From NCBI GenBank assembly GCA_023897205.1, contig JAHWDD010000001.1, forward strand, positions 3,720,001 to 3,784,000: a stretch of 64,000 nucleotides of DNA, read 5' to 3'. The DNA is from Exophiala sp. HKRS030 (lineage: Eukaryota > Ascomycota > Eurotiomycetes > Chaetothyriales > Herpotrichiellaceae). Shown here one piece after another: positions 11,451 through 23,004 of this stretch (position 1 is the first letter of the stretch; each line of letters begins with the position of its first letter). Both the position numbers and the translations under genes were made by a program. The notes beneath the pieces are model-generated. The model was not told where the DNA came from. It was given only the letters and a program-made list of their open reading frames with translations, and searched no databases.

Positions 11451-13873
11451 ATGTCATCCTTCTTCGGGAAACTAAAGAGCCAGGTGCGTAGGAGACCTCT
11501 CCGCCTACCTTGTTTGCTCAAACGGAGCATGAACGCCTCTATTCATTGGCCTACTCTTTGCATATATCCAGCTACTGACTGCCTTTTCTCCCAGAATGCT
11601 CCCAGTCCAGCGGTAGGCACCACCCCGATCAAAAGGGATCCAAATGCGCCCATCCCGACCCCTCTAGAGCGCATGCTCAAGCATGCTGGTCCGCTTCGTA
11701 GTGATGGAAGTGATAAATTCTTTGGCATGGAAAATGTATGTGTCCACCCCTGTTGCGATGGCTGCCTTGACTGACGAGGAATTGTCTGTCCGTTCTACAG
11801 TTTGGAAATACCTGGTCAGTGCTGAAACTCCCCGGTCCTACTTCTTGATCTGACCTCCGCAGTTATTGCAATTCCATCCTACAATGTTTATATTATTCTG
11901 TCCCTTTCCGAGAAAATGTTCTCTCATACCCCCGTCACTCGACCCCTGAGTCTATCGCCGAAGCACAGGCGAATGCGCCACCCCGAGTAACGCCCACCCA
12001 AGCCAATGGAGCAGCGAAGAAGCCGCAGGGGCCGAGCTCTTCACGAAATGCGGGTGCTCCGCCCCAGCAGCAAAAGCCCGAGGACAAGGACTCGCCTGAA
12101 TACAAGAAGAAACAAGCCCTCGCGGCAGGTCCTATCCTTAACATGAGCTACGGAAACGCACAGAGTTACGACATGCCCGAGACGCTTTTCACCACCCTCA
12201 AGGACCTGTTTGAAGCCGTGGTCGTGGACAGAAACCGCATGGGTGTGATCAGTCCTACAAAGTTTTTGAACACATTGCGCAAAGAAAACGAAATGTTCAG
12301 ATCGGCCATGCATCAAGATGCCCACGAGTTTCTCAATCTTCTTCTTAATACGGTGGTGGAAAATATTGAAGAACACGATAGGACCCTGAATGCACAGAAG
12401 ATGATCGAGCAGGCTCAACGACCCGTGGAGGAATCCGAAGCCATGACCAAGACCGAATCCGCAACAGTTTCTTTCCCTTCTGTATTACCAACCCCGTCCG
12501 CACACTCAAACACACGCTGGCTGCATGAGTTATTTGAAGGCACTTTAACATCCGAGACCCGGTGCCTAACTTGTGAAAATGTTTCACACCGTGACGAGCC
12601 TTTTCTCGATCTGTCGGTGGATCTGGAACAGCATTCATCAGTTACCGCTTGTCTTCGCAGATTTTCCGAAGAAGAGATGCTTTGTGAGCGAAACAAGTTC
12701 CATTGTGATAATTGCGGTGGCCTACAAGAGGCCGAGAAGCGCATGAAGATCAAGAGATTACCAAGGATATTGGCTCTGCACCTGAAAAGATTCAAGTATA
12801 CAGAAGACCTCCAGCGATTACAGAAGCTATTCCACAAAGTTGTTTACCCATACCACCTCCGACTCTTCAACACCACCGATGACGCCGAGGACCCGGACCG
12901 AATATATGAGTTATACGCTGTCGTTGTCCACATTGGTGGAGGACCATATCACGGCCATTACGTCGCAGTTATCAAGACACAGGATCGAGGCTGGTTATTG
13001 TTTGATGACGAGATGGTGGAACCGGTCGACAAGAATTTTGTTCGCAACTTCTTCGGGGACAAGCCTGGACTTGCCTGCGCTTATGTTCTGTTCTACCAAG
13101 AAACAACCATCGAAGCGATTCGAAAGGAACAGCAGATGGAAGGCAAGCGACGTGCTTCACAGGATCTCCCCAATGGTCTGGCCACAGACGCCAGACACTC
13201 AGCCGAACTGCATCGGGTCCAGACGGTCAGTCCCATGATGTCACCGGGGAGTGTAGGAAACGATAGTAATCACCACTACGCGACTCTGGACCACGCCATG
13301 ACTGCACCAGAATTCATGACGAACGGTCATGTCGAGCCACCAAAATCTCCCACCTTGACTTCGGATAGGCCAGTCAGTCCAATCCTACAAAGCAAGAAGG
13401 AAAGGGCCAAAGAAGAAAAGATACGCAAGGCGGCGGAAAAGCAGGCTGAGAAGGAGAGACAAGAGGCAGAAAAACAACGTCGGAAAGACTTGGCTACAAA
13501 GTTGTCAGAAGCACACAAGAAGCAGGAGGCCGAATTAAAAGCTGCCTTGGAAGCCAGCAAAGCGAGCAAAGCCGAGGAAGACAGGCGGCATGCTCTTGAA
13601 CGAACGGTAACATCCCCTAACGGCAGCAATCACTCTGGTGGTCTCGAGCGTTTCAAGCGCACCAAGAGTCTACGGTTCGGATCATTGACGAAGCGAGATA
13701 AGCCGCATCCGAAGCCATCGGATGAGAATCTGGCAACATCATCGGCATCAGCGGAGACGGACGCGCCTGAGCCTGAGAAGGACAAGGACAACCACAAGGA
13801 TAGCTCACCCAAGGAAAAGAAAAATCGATTCAGTATTCGGAAAAAGTCATTCGGCATGTTGTCTTCATCTTGA
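11451..13873 (+). CDS. creB: CreB-type ubiquitin carboxyl-terminal hydrolase
   Basis: Cysteine-protease deubiquitinase of the USP family, orthologous in layout to Aspergillus CreB, which acts with the WD40 protein CreC in carbon catabolite repression. Exons 11451-11483, 11595-11735, 11801-11814 and 11863-13873 give 732 residues. The Cys box [20 protein letters not shown] places the catalytic Cys at residue 63; [12 protein letters not shown] follows; the His box is [14 protein letters not shown], with WLLFDDE after it. Paired CxxC zinc ligands are seen in CLTCEN and CDNCGG. After the catalytic domain, a charged helix rich in Lys, Glu and Ala (about 13400-13590) predicts the coiled coil typical of CreB, followed by a Ser/Lys-rich tail. 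The third exon is only 14 nt and the catalytic Cys codon is split by the next intron. Confidence 0.93.
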
Positions 13874-15820
13874 TCATATCTGGAAGCAAAGGAGCCCATA
13901 TTTTGAACTTTCATTCATGTCTATAATGGTTAGTGGAATCGCAAAGGACAAACTTGGAAAGCCACGACAACTCTTCATTTGGTGGGGCAAAACTTGGATC
14001 CTCGACCCAGTTTGCCTGGCTCCCATGCAAATCTGGGCTTTTGCTTGGTTTTGACACAAAGGGGATGTTTTTGGGTGGTTCCCACAACGATTTCAGATGC
14101 ACATTTATGAAAGGACATACAAAGTGACATCTGTGGTCATGGTTATGATCACGATGATGAGGTGTTTTTGTATATCTTGTGTTGTCGATCTTTTTTGTCA
14201 TACATGATCCATGAGTATAATGAGATGATCTTTTGTGAGGGTTGGGATTGTCCTTTTTTTTGGTTGTGAGTTTACAAGCAATTTTTCTGAGAAAAAGAAA
14301 GAAAAAGGAGTCTGGATCTATCTCTGCCTTGAGGAGCATGAGGAGCTTGGGCTTTGTATTGGGGTTGGTCGGGGGAGTATCTTTTTGCTCTCCAGGGGTT
14401 TTGGTTCCTTTTTTCTTCTTTTCTCTTTTTTTTCAAAGAGCACATATATATCAGATCAGGGACCCTAGGTATTTCTTAAAGAAATATATATGTGGGTATC
14501 ATACCTACCAACATTCGACGCGAAAAGGGTACGAGATCAAAAAGACAAACATATGGATGGCCTCAGGTACCTTAGCTAAGACCTAGGGGTAGGGTTTACG
14601 CGGATAGAGATTGTCCAGGTTTTGGTCGCCCCCCCAGGAGGGGGGAACTGCCTCCCTCCTCCCTTTGTCGTAGGTATATATAGAAAACTCTGGACCTGCT
14701 TCTAATCTCTGGACATTGAAACCTTTCCGTGAGGTATCAGTCGCTCTGTACAGTGTCACTTGCCTCCTAAAACATACGGCAAATTGTGGTTACTTGCCGA
14801 GTAGTTAGTGCGTACATCTGCGGTGTCTCTCGTACAGAAGAACGATGACAATTAAGAAAAGGTGTGAAGCAGTGAGATGTACTTGAGTGGGCAAGGGTCC
14901 GTTGATGCAATTTCCCAGTCATCCGGATTCATGTTTGTTTCCTGGTTTGATTCTACTGGGTTATGTATGTATGACCTGCCATTTTGGTCTCCTTGTTTCG
15001 TCCACGCCGAAAAGGACTCTGGCCATCCCCTGACGGGGCCGAGGAGAGCAAGTCCCAGTGAGAGAGGACTTGCGCCGAGACTGACTCGCAAACGAACCAA
15101 GGGTTTCACATACGTGCATCTCCTCCGCCTGCCTCTATCTTACCATAACCTAGCTCGAAAGTGGGTGGCTGCTAAAAACGAGTTGAGTTACCGACAAATA
15201 GGTGACGGGGGGTGATGTGCCATGAGCTGCTTCGGTGCAGTTGTTTGGCAGCTTGATGGTGTGATCTTGCAAGAGGACAACAACTCAAGGTTTTGATACA
15301 GAGAGTCTGTTGGTCGATTGGGTCGAGTTCGATTTGTTGTCGTGGGCTGTATAAGTCTTCCGTTGATGGAGCCCGTCAGGCCGCGGCGGTCAAGGATGTT
15401 TGGGAAACCATAAAGCATAGACCTTCTAGTGGACAAAAGGCTGAAGCAAATCCCTTGTCGCCGTAAATGCTCTCGAAGAAAACCGCTCTAGTTAAACCGC
15501 AAGGCTGAATACGTATAATACGGTTCGTCCATGTGCTGAGCAAGATTGGGCCAAAGTTCATAACGATCATGGTTCACAAACGTATACTCCGCTAGTCGAA
15601 GTCGAAGTCTCGTCCAAAAACCCAGGTGGCACCATGGAAAATTTCATCGATCCAGAAAGTCGGAGCAGGGCGCTTTGCTGGTTTGGTCGACTAGAGATAG
15701 ATCAATGTGATTTTATGCTCCTTCTGGCCCGACAAGATCCCTTGAGTTTTCGAATGCATGATTTGCGGCGTTTGACGGCCTATACCAAGACGGATCTAGT
15801 GTAGTCTCGTTCGAATCTCA
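13874..15820. other. 1.9 kb gap between creB and YOS1 3' ends
   Basis: Convergent intergenic stretch. It is rich in poly-T runs around 14250-14440 and contains an inverted repeat at 14441-14494. A short C/G hairpin (six C, AGG, six or so G) lies near 14628-14645. Small open frames exist, such as the minus-strand 14852-15109, but none has a motif or splice partner that I would support. Confidence 0.45.
14441..14494. repeat. Inverted repeat with 11-bp arms
   Basis: CACATATATAT at 14441-14451 is matched exactly by ATATATATGTG at 14484-14494. Between them lies a second near-palindrome, TTTCTTAAAGAAA. A transcript through here could fold into a two-part hairpin. It might be a chance product of AT-rich DNA. 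Confidence 0.5.
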
Positions 15821-16338
15821 TCATCCTAACAAGAGCTCATATATAACGATTATCGTATTGATGAATATCAAAGGTACTGTGTCACCAACCCCAAATGTTA
15901 GTCGTCAATAGCTCTCCTTCTGCGTGCTTCGAGGGTCCGGATGACGAACCTCGACATAATGTCCTTATACTAGAGATCAAGTTGATGCCTTTGCTGCGAA
16001 AACTCTCTGGATCTTGCGCTGGAGCACCAAAGGCTACGCCGCCCGCCGAAGGATCGTTGAGTTGCGACTTTCCCCAGCCGACTATGAGTAGGTGTTAGTT
16101 GTGTTGCGATGGGATCTTTCAGCCTTCCTGAACGGAACGACAAGCGGAAAACGCAGAGAGGATAAACGTACTTCGAGCGAGGAATCGGTCTTCAGAGAGG
16201 ATTGCGACGGCGTTGAGCAGGAGGCAGGTCGCTGTGTTGAAGGAAATCACATGTCAGTGATAGTGCACGACATGTGGTGGCATGCTTTGCAGCAAACTTA
16301 CCATAGATGATGGGGCCGAAGCCAAAGAGACTGAGCAT
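15821..16338 (-). CDS. YOS1: YOS1-like ER-to-Golgi transport protein
   Basis: A tiny membrane protein of 94 residues in four exons: 16338-16302, 16231-16172, 16081-15950 and 15876-15821. All junction phases agree. The protein has an N-terminal hydrophobic helix (FGFGPIIYATCLLLNAVAIL), the conserved segment EDRFLARIGWG, an internal stretch with INLISSIRTL, and a C-terminal membrane helix ending FINTIIVIYELLLG. This is the Yos1/IER3IP1 pattern. In yeast, Yos1 binds Yip1-Yif1 and is needed for COPII vesicle transport from ER to Golgi. No single exon is long enough to stand out, so the gene is easily missed. The match covers the whole family length, so I am confident. Confidence 0.93.
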
Positions 16339-16867
16339 CTTGGGATGTTGGAAAGATGTATGCTGTGTACACAGAGTCTATGTCTCCTCGAAGTGTCAAG
16401 ATGGTGCAGGCTGAGAAGAGGTGTCCATAGTCTCCGGAGATATTAGTGTTCGAACGGATTGAGACAGTGTTTCACAGTACAAGATTTCGTCGAAGTATTA
16501 GTGTCCCAAATGCAAGTATATCGACACATTTTCCCCTCTTCCTCTTCCAACTGGCCTTTTGAATTTCAAATCATAGTCGGCCTAACCAGATTTCATGCAA
16601 GGGCTATACGCTTCTTTCGGATACCGTCATGTAGGTGATCGTCTTTGTCGGGTCTGTGCAACATCGCGGCATTCGCTGCTTAGGTCAGCAGGGATGGTCC
16701 ATCTCACTCTCAACCGACACTAATATGGGCGTCTACCCGAGGTTTTGTCCTATATAAAGACCGAGACCCCTCAGCGAGAGACCACCATATATTTGCTTTG
16801 GTGTGATTCAACCTTCTCTCAAGCCCATCATTCTGGTCATTACTTGCCCACCGAGATCATTCCCACC
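16339..16867. other. Divergent promoter region of YOS1 and the cupin gene
   Basis: About 530 bp between two divergent starts. A TATA box for the plus-strand gene is at 16751-16758. No coding sequence is seen. Confidence 0.6.
16751..16758 (+). promoter_or_regulatory. TATA box of the cupin gene
   Basis: TATATAAA lies 110 nt before the ATG at 16868, a normal distance for a fungal core promoter with a short leader. It is the clearest TATA element that I noticed in the window. Confidence 0.6.
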
Positions 16868-17458
16868 ATGGCCGACAGAGTCCAGCAGGTCGTCGATCTG
16901 CCTCCTTGCAACCGGCACATCGCAACGCATGATGCAAATGGTAAGAGTGTCTACGCTCAATCACCACCCCAACAATACATACCCGTTGAAAATTTCGGGG
17001 GAATGGCTCGATCATATTCGGTGGCCTCAGTTCCCGCAAAGATGGCCAACGATGAAGATCTAAAGGCATACAAAAGCAACGACGCCGTCACTAGCTGGGC
17101 ACAGCCATCCATCGTCACCCCGAACGGCGCCAACCTTTTGGTGGTGGACCTGGCTCCTGGTGGTGTGAGCAGCATGCACCAGACGGTCTCCATCGACTAC
17201 TCCATCTGCGTTATTGGTGAGATTGAGCATGAGCTCGATAGTGGAGAGGTTGTACTCTTGAAACCAGGAGTAAGTCCGATGCCACCTCCGTCATGACCTT
17301 TTGCTCATGCAAGTCAGGATCATATTGTACAACGAGGTACAAATCATCGATGGCGTAATGCTTCCAAGACGAAGCCAGCTCGTTTCGTTGCCGTTACAGT
17401 TGCTTGTGAACCCTTTGAAATCGCGGGCAAGATGCTGGAGGAGGTCCATGTCTCTTGA
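16868..17458 (+). CDS. Small cupin-domain protein
   Basis: A 180-residue single-domain cupin from exons 16868-17269 and 17318-17458. The C-terminal half carries the two cupin boxes: HQTVSIDYSICVIGEIEHEL with DSGEVVLLKPGD, then QRGTNHRWRNAS. The metal-ligand pattern is partial: a His stands before the first box and His is kept in the second box (TNHRW). Fungal proteins of this type are uncharacterised or act in small-molecule or secondary metabolism. The ATG at 16868 sits in a good context (CCACCATGG) and is preferred over an upstream in-frame ATG at 16745, which lies at the TATA box. A plain TATA promoter suggests regulated expression. No pathway partner is next to it. Confidence 0.85.
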
Positions 17459-17731
17459 GCAGAAGTAATTTTGGAACGGTTGAAGTGGCGAGATGTAGCC
17501 AAATGTCTACTCACTCTTTCGTACATATATACGAGCAGAATGGGCCTGTTCTTCTTATCCAATGCTATCCTCATTCTCTGCCTGGAATGCTCGACACATA
17601 TCACGTGATGATGCGGTGGTCTTGACAAACTGTCCCCCTTTTCCCGCGAATCTCGTCCTTCTAGAGTACCGACCTGTCGCGACCACCACCGAATTGATTG
17701 AGCCATACGTACACATGACACTTTGGCGCAT

Positions 17732-19721
17732 ATGGCTGGAATTGAATCCCGGCACATCGGATGCCTGGTCATCGTAGTGCTGATACAGATTCACCTGTAC
17801 GTGTCGCCCTTTACCAAGGTCGAAGAATCGTTCAACATACAAGCCACACACGACATATTGAAATATGGAATCCCGACACAAAACGTCCATCTCAGATTGA
17901 AAGCCCAATACGATCATATGACATTTTCTGGTGCTGTTCCAAGGACGTTCATCGGTCCTCTCATCCTCGCGGCGATCGCGAAACCCTTTGTCTGGTATGG
18001 TCAACTCAATGGACCACAACAGCAAATGCTCGGTATTTACGCCGACCCTCTGCCCCTCTCCACCAAATCGTCCCAAACATGCTGACAAAAAGTCGTTCGT
18101 CATCAGTGCGAGCTGTCCTAGGACTGTTCAACGGTGCCTCGCTCATCGGCTACGCGTCGGCAGTGAGGCGTGCGTACGGCTCATCGGCGAGTACGTGGTA
18201 CACCTTTTTTCAGGGAGCTCAGTTTCACGTCCTCTACTACTCTTCGAGGACACTACCCAACATGTTTGCTTTTGGGATCAGTAGGTGACTCCGTGCTGTC
18301 CATGTGAGGAAACCGTCCTCCGAGAGCCCAGTGCTAACCCGACATGACCACCAGCCACGATCGGTCTACGATTCCTCCTACCGGACCCGACATCACCACA
18401 ATTCAGAGTCCGAAGAACAAGACTGGGCCTGTACCTCCTCACGCTCGCGACCGTCGTGTTCCGCTCAGAGATCGCCTTGCTGCTGGCATCTCACTGCCTC
18501 TATCTCGTCCTCAGGTCGGGGTCCATTTCCAACGCCGCCTCCCTAATTCGCGTGGTATTCATCCCGGCCGTGTTCTCCGCGACCGTCGCCGGTCTCGTGC
18601 TCACGGTCGGCATCGACACCTTCTTCTGGCAATCCCGCACGCTCCTGTGGCCTGAACTGGCCGCCTTCCTGTCCAACGTGTTCCCTTCCAGCGACGGCCT
18701 CGGCGCCTCGGCGTGGGGCACGTCCCCGTGGCACTGGTACTTGACGTCGGCGATCCCACGACTGGTCCTCAACCCCTTTCTCCTCGTCCTCCCGGTCTGG
18801 GGCCTCACGAGGTCCATACGCCCTCAACTCCTTGACCTCCTCGTCCCCTCGCTGAGCTACGTTTCGCTCTATTCGATCCTTCCACACAAAGAAACTCGCT
18901 TCCTTTTCCCCGTGGTCCCACCCATCACGGCCTCGGTGGCCCTGTGCGCGTCGTACATCAGCACCCGCCGCCACCGGCACCGTCTGTACAAACTCACGAC
19001 GTGCGCCCTCCTTTTGTCCGGCGGACTCACAGCCGCGATATCGACGGGCGTCCTCCTGCCCCTCTCGTCGCTGACGTATCCGGGCGGCACGGCGCTGACG
19101 TCCCTGCACGCGATCTCGCTCAACTACGGGCCCCGGCCGCGGATCCGGGTCCACCTGGGCAACCTCGCGCTCCAGACGGGGGTGACGCATTTTCTGGACG
19201 AGCCGGCCTCGACGCTGCACGATCGGCCCGTCTTCACGCTCCCCGGGTCGGCGGACGGGCGCATACCGACGATCCGCTCCGCGCGGCCCACGCAGTGGAT
19301 CTACGACAAGTCCGACAACGAGACCGACCTGCTCACGCCGGCGTTCTGGGCCCAGTTCGACTACGTCGTCGTCGAGGACCCCGCGCGCGCCATCGGGGCC
19401 TGGGACGTCGTCGACAAGATCCCCGGCCTGGGGAGGCCGCGCGTCGTCGGGCCCGACGTCGGCCGTGGACTGTTGGTCCTCGGCCCCAAAGGCGCCAGGA
19501 GGCAAGAGGACGGCTTGTCGAGGATCGCGGACGAAATCTACGGCGGGACAATGGCCAAGTGGGTCTACGGAGTCGCCCACGACGTGCTCAGAGAGGGGTA
19601 CGGACTCGACGTGCTGCTGAACACCTCAAACTGGAGCTGGACAAAGGGATGGTGGATCCACTGGGGCCTAGAGACAAAGTTGTATATTTTGAAAAGCGGC
19701 GAGAGTGGGATATTGCCTTGA
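17732..19721 (+). CDS. ALG12: ALG12 dolichyl-P-Man alpha-1,6-mannosyltransferase
   Basis: ER membrane GT22 glycosyltransferase that adds the eighth mannose to the lipid-linked oligosaccharide for N-glycosylation. Exons 17732-18032, 18107-18280 and 18355-19721 give 613 residues. The N-terminus has a membrane helix, then [19 protein letters not shown], the family's luminal acidic motif region, and later the [12 protein letters not shown] motif (HKExRF), diagnostic of GT22. Many hydrophobic helices lie between. Yeast ALG12 is of similar length. The start is the first ATG before that motif. Exon 3 is markedly more G+C rich, especially at third codon positions after 19050, than exons 1 and 2. The neighbouring dynamitin gene ends only 71 bp away on the other strand. 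Confidence 0.93.
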
Positions 19722-19792
19722 ACCTGCCTGGCCGGACATGACTGACCATCCTACGCTGGGACGGGTACTATGATTCGAATCCCCAATGATGG

Positions 19793-21464
19793 TCACTTTT
19801 GCAACCGACTCATTCTACCCTCGATGCCCGAAACCATATCCCCGACCACCTTGACGTTTCCTTTCATGGTATCTTCAAGCTCGGCCATGCGCGTTTCGAC
19901 ATCCTCGACGGCTTGTCTCCACTGACCAATCTCCTCCCTGGTCTCGGCCTGTCTCTTCTCTACGGCGTCGAGGTTGTTCTTGGCTTCGGCCGCGCCCGCG
20001 TGGACGATGCTGAGCGCCCTCAGCCGCTCCAACACCACGGGGAGCAATGGCTGCAGATTTTGAATGGACGGGAGAAGTTGGTACAGCGCCGTGATTTTGG
20101 ACGATTGCTCGTCCAGAAACAGCTGCGACTGTATTTGAAGTGATTCGTCGGGCTGCTGCTGCTGCTCGGGTGCCACGGTGTGCTGTTGTTGTTGCTGCGT
20201 CGACGAGGCGTTGGAATAGCCACGGCGCGACCTCGTGTTGGTGTGGGACATGAGATTACGCATCCGGGCTTCGTGAAGCTCCGACAGAGCCTGTAGGGCT
20301 TGTTTACGCGAAGCAGTGAGCCTGTCGGATTCGGCGATGAGGGTTCGTAGTTTCGAAGACACCGTGTCGAGAAGGGGCGTGGGCTGTGTGACAGCGGTAG
20401 CTGTTGTCGTTGTCGACGACGAGGACCTTGGCGCCAGAGTATTGCTCAGAACCGTGATTTGCGTCGAGAGGCTGTCCAGCGTCGGGAGGATAGACGCTTG
20501 GGACTGGGCGTTTGTAGACGAGATTCCCAGACTGGCTTCCAGAGCCGTCAGTCTGTCCGAGAATGCTGTCACGGCTGAAAGTGCCGATGTTGTTGTTGGT
20601 GCTGGTGGTGCGGACGCTTGCTGCTGTGTGCCTGTAGTAGTTGAGGTTTCTTTCGTATCTTGTGCACCGCCTCTTCTTCTCAACTTGTCCACTTTTGACA
20701 AGAATTCATTCTCGAGTGTAGCTCCGCCAGCCTGAAACCCAGTCTTTGCGCTCAATTGATCCAAAACTCTGGTGAGTTGGTCAACTCCGTCGGTGTCGAC
20801 GTGGTCGGCCTCCGCCGCGGCGGCATGTTGCTGCTCGACGCTGTCTTTGAATTCACCATCGCCGCCGTCGTCCTTTTCTTGCTCCCGTCTCTCCAGTTCC
20901 AGTCTGACTTCTTCGGCCTCCCTCTTCAGGCGAGCGAGTTTTCTGCCCAAGGTCTCTTCCTCGCCGTCGTCTTCATCACTCAGGTCGCCCAGCTCTTCAA
21001 TGCCACCATTGTCTTGCCTCTTCCTCCGCCGTCTGGATCGGGTGCGGTACGACCTTCGAGAACCCCCGACGCTGTCTGAGAAGTCGACCCCTCGAGCGTC
21101 AACGAGAGCGGGCTCAAACCTGCGCCTCGCCTCGTCTCTGTCCAGAGGCTGTCTGTCTAGACCGGGGAGTGCTTCGTCGTCCGATGGCGATTCGGATATC
21201 GTACGCAAAGTGCCTGTCTGGAAAGGCGGTATGTCAGATGAGGTGGGTTTCTGGCTTGTTTTGTAGAGAATTGTTTTGATTTACCTGAGCGGTGGAAACA
21301 TCGTCAGCGAGTTCTGGCGTCTCATATACTTCAGGTGCAGCATCCTAAGGAAACCGTTGGTGTCAGTTTGAAAGGACATGAGAGATGTCACAATATAAAA
21401 ACACCCCAAAATTAGAGAGACTCACGATATCAGGGAGCACTGCCCATTTGTTGCTGACGGCCAT
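19793..21464 (-). CDS. Dynamitin, p50 subunit of dynactin
   Basis: Subunit of the dynactin shoulder, which helps dynein bind cargo and move along microtubules. Exons 21464-21426, 21344-21285 and 21217-19793 give 507 residues. The N-terminus, built across the first two introns, reads NKWAVLPDI then DAAPEVYETPEL, the conserved dynamitin entry motif that contacts the Arp1 filament. The rest is mainly coiled coil (about residues 110-160, 250-330 and 400-500), with low-complexity Ser/Thr and poly-Gln stretches encoded by CAG-type runs near 20153-20200. Fungal homologues are poorly conserved outside the start, so the call leans on that motif and on the coiled-coil layout. Confidence 0.87.
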
Positions 21465-21918
21465 ACTATCTTAGAAAAATGATGTCGAGGTCTGCATGCA
21501 TGACACAGGAACTTGAAGGTGTACACTATGTAAACACACTTTCAACGTTTTGACACGCGGAGCGCGCATGAGGTGTCAGGGATGTAATTTAAGGCTAGAG
21601 AGGTCCGCTATTACAAGGAACGCTGCTTGCAAATTCAGGGGGCAATGGAATGGCCCGCGCCGCTTTACTTGCCCAGGGATTTACTGAGCTGTATGGGCAA
21701 TTTAGGGGCTTCCAGCCTAAGCATCCATTTACTGTGCTGTATCACTCCCGATATAGAGTACATGTATGAATATAGACATTAACTCGTACAGGGGACATGC
21801 AACTCATTCTTCAAAAGGCACCGGGTACGGAGTACAGTTACTAACAAGAACCTAGTTGTTGCGACTGTACGAATAAATTCTCAAAAGAAAAAAAAAACAA
21901 TAACCATCATTTCACATC
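21465..21918. other. Intergenic, one TACGGAGTAC word
   Basis: Region upstream of dynamitin and downstream of the oxygenase gene. GTACGGAGTAC is at 21825-21835, and an A-rich run lies at 21888-21900. No gene is seen. Confidence 0.6.
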
Positions 21919-23004
21919 TCAAACTACCGCGGTAGTAGCCTGCCCTCTCTCTGCCTCGAGCGTCTTGTTGTCTTCTTGTTTCTTCGACGACGACGATTCA
22001 AACGCGGCACCATAAATGCCTTGCATGATCATGCGGTTCAACTCTCCGACCGTGATCCCTGGCACCAGTTCGAAGCCGTTGGAATAGTAAGTGTCCATCT
22101 TCTTCTTCTTCTCGCCACAGGCCACGATGGGCTGGAGGACCGTGTCCGGGTTCGCGGCTCCGAAGTACGCCATGCTCTGCCTCTCCTTGTCGGGAGGCAG
22201 ACCCTCGAAAGTGACCCGGTGGCGGGTGGCCTTGAGCTGGCCGCCGGACCAGAACCCCAGCGCGTCACCCACGTTGATCAAGATGCAACCGGGGACGTGT
22301 GGCGCCCTGGCCCAGGTTTCCCCGTCGGGTGACAAGACCTCGAGGCCGGGTGCTCGCTGGAACAACAGCGTGACCGACCCCGAATCGGTGTGGGCCTGCA
22401 TCCGTGACCCCTCCTCGTCCGTGTCCTTTCGGTGGTCGTTTGGCCGTTCGTCGTGGCGCGCGCGAGCAGGGTACATGAGCATGCGCAGACTGTTGCCGTT
22501 GCCGGCGTCCTCTCTGTGGGCGTCGGCGAAGAATTTCGGGTCCGGCAGGCCCAGAGCCAAGGCGAAACACTCGAGCAACCCGACCACCAAATCGTGGCAC
22601 CGGTGCTTGAAAGCCTCGACTTTGGCGACGTGTTGGTGCCAAAACTCGGGGACACTGTCGTGGCTTTCGGACGAGGACAACGCCCCAGGAACACCCCCAA
22701 ACCACATGGACATTTTGTCGTCCTTACCTCGATCCTTGAAACTTCCCACGTACCCTATGGACCTTTTCGTGATCGGGTACCTCTCCTTGACCTCCTCGGG
22801 CAACTGGAAAAACTCCCTGGACAGGACAAACATCTCTTCAATGTCCTCCGCGGGGATCGGATGGTTCTTGACCAACAGAAACCCCCATTCCCTGCACGCC
22901 CGAGTGACCTCGTCCGCGACCCGTCGTTGGGACGACGACCGACCAGAAGAAAGGTCCAGATCGGAAATGTCGATGATTGGAAACTCGTCGTTGGAGGTCG
23001 CCAT
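21919..23004 (-). CDS. 2-oxoglutarate/Fe(II) dioxygenase, isopenicillin N synthase-like
   Basis: Single-exon protein of 361 residues. The N-terminal DIOX_N part begins FPIIDISDLDL and contains CREWGFLLVKNHPI. The C-terminal Fe(II)/2OG domain has the HxD pair H205-D207 (QAHTDSGSVTLLFQ), the distal His H262 (KATRHRV) and the 2-oxoglutarate-binding Arg/Ser (R275, S277 in RQSMAYF). All cofactor residues are therefore intact. Relatives oxidise many small molecules (ring closure, hydroxylation, desaturation), and the substrate cannot be inferred. The tail after residue 330 is low complexity. Codon use is clearly G/C-biased at third positions. No secondary metabolite backbone gene is in the window, so it appears isolated. 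Confidence 0.9.
   Translation of the reverse strand: MATSNDEFPIIDISDLDLSSGRSSSQRRVADEVTRACREWGFLLVKNHPIPAEDIEEMFVLSREFFQLPEEVKERYPITKRSIGYVGSFKDRGKDDKMSMWFGGVPGALSSSESHDSVPEFWHQHVAKVEAFKHRCHDLVVGLLECFALALGLPDPKFFADAHREDAGNGNSLRMLMYPARARHDERPNDHRKDTDEEGSRMQAHTDSGSVTLLFQRAPGLEVLSPDGETWARAPHVPGCILINVGDALGFWSGGQLKATRHRVTFEGLPPDKERQSMAYFGAANPDTVLQPIVACGEKKKKMDTYYSNGFELVPGITVGELNRMIMQGIYGAAFESSSSKKQEDNKTLEAERGQATTAVV

Noticed and set aside
14852..15109. 85-codon minus-strand frame with a faint WW-domain look (GWPESFSAW...)
   Set aside because: Only a loose resemblance; the second Trp/Pro pattern and spacing do not fit, and no splice partner is visible.
18543..19580. 345-codon minus-strand frame opposite ALG12
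   Set aside because: A by-product of the G/C-rich third positions of ALG12; composition is Arg/Asp/Gly-heavy and without motifs.
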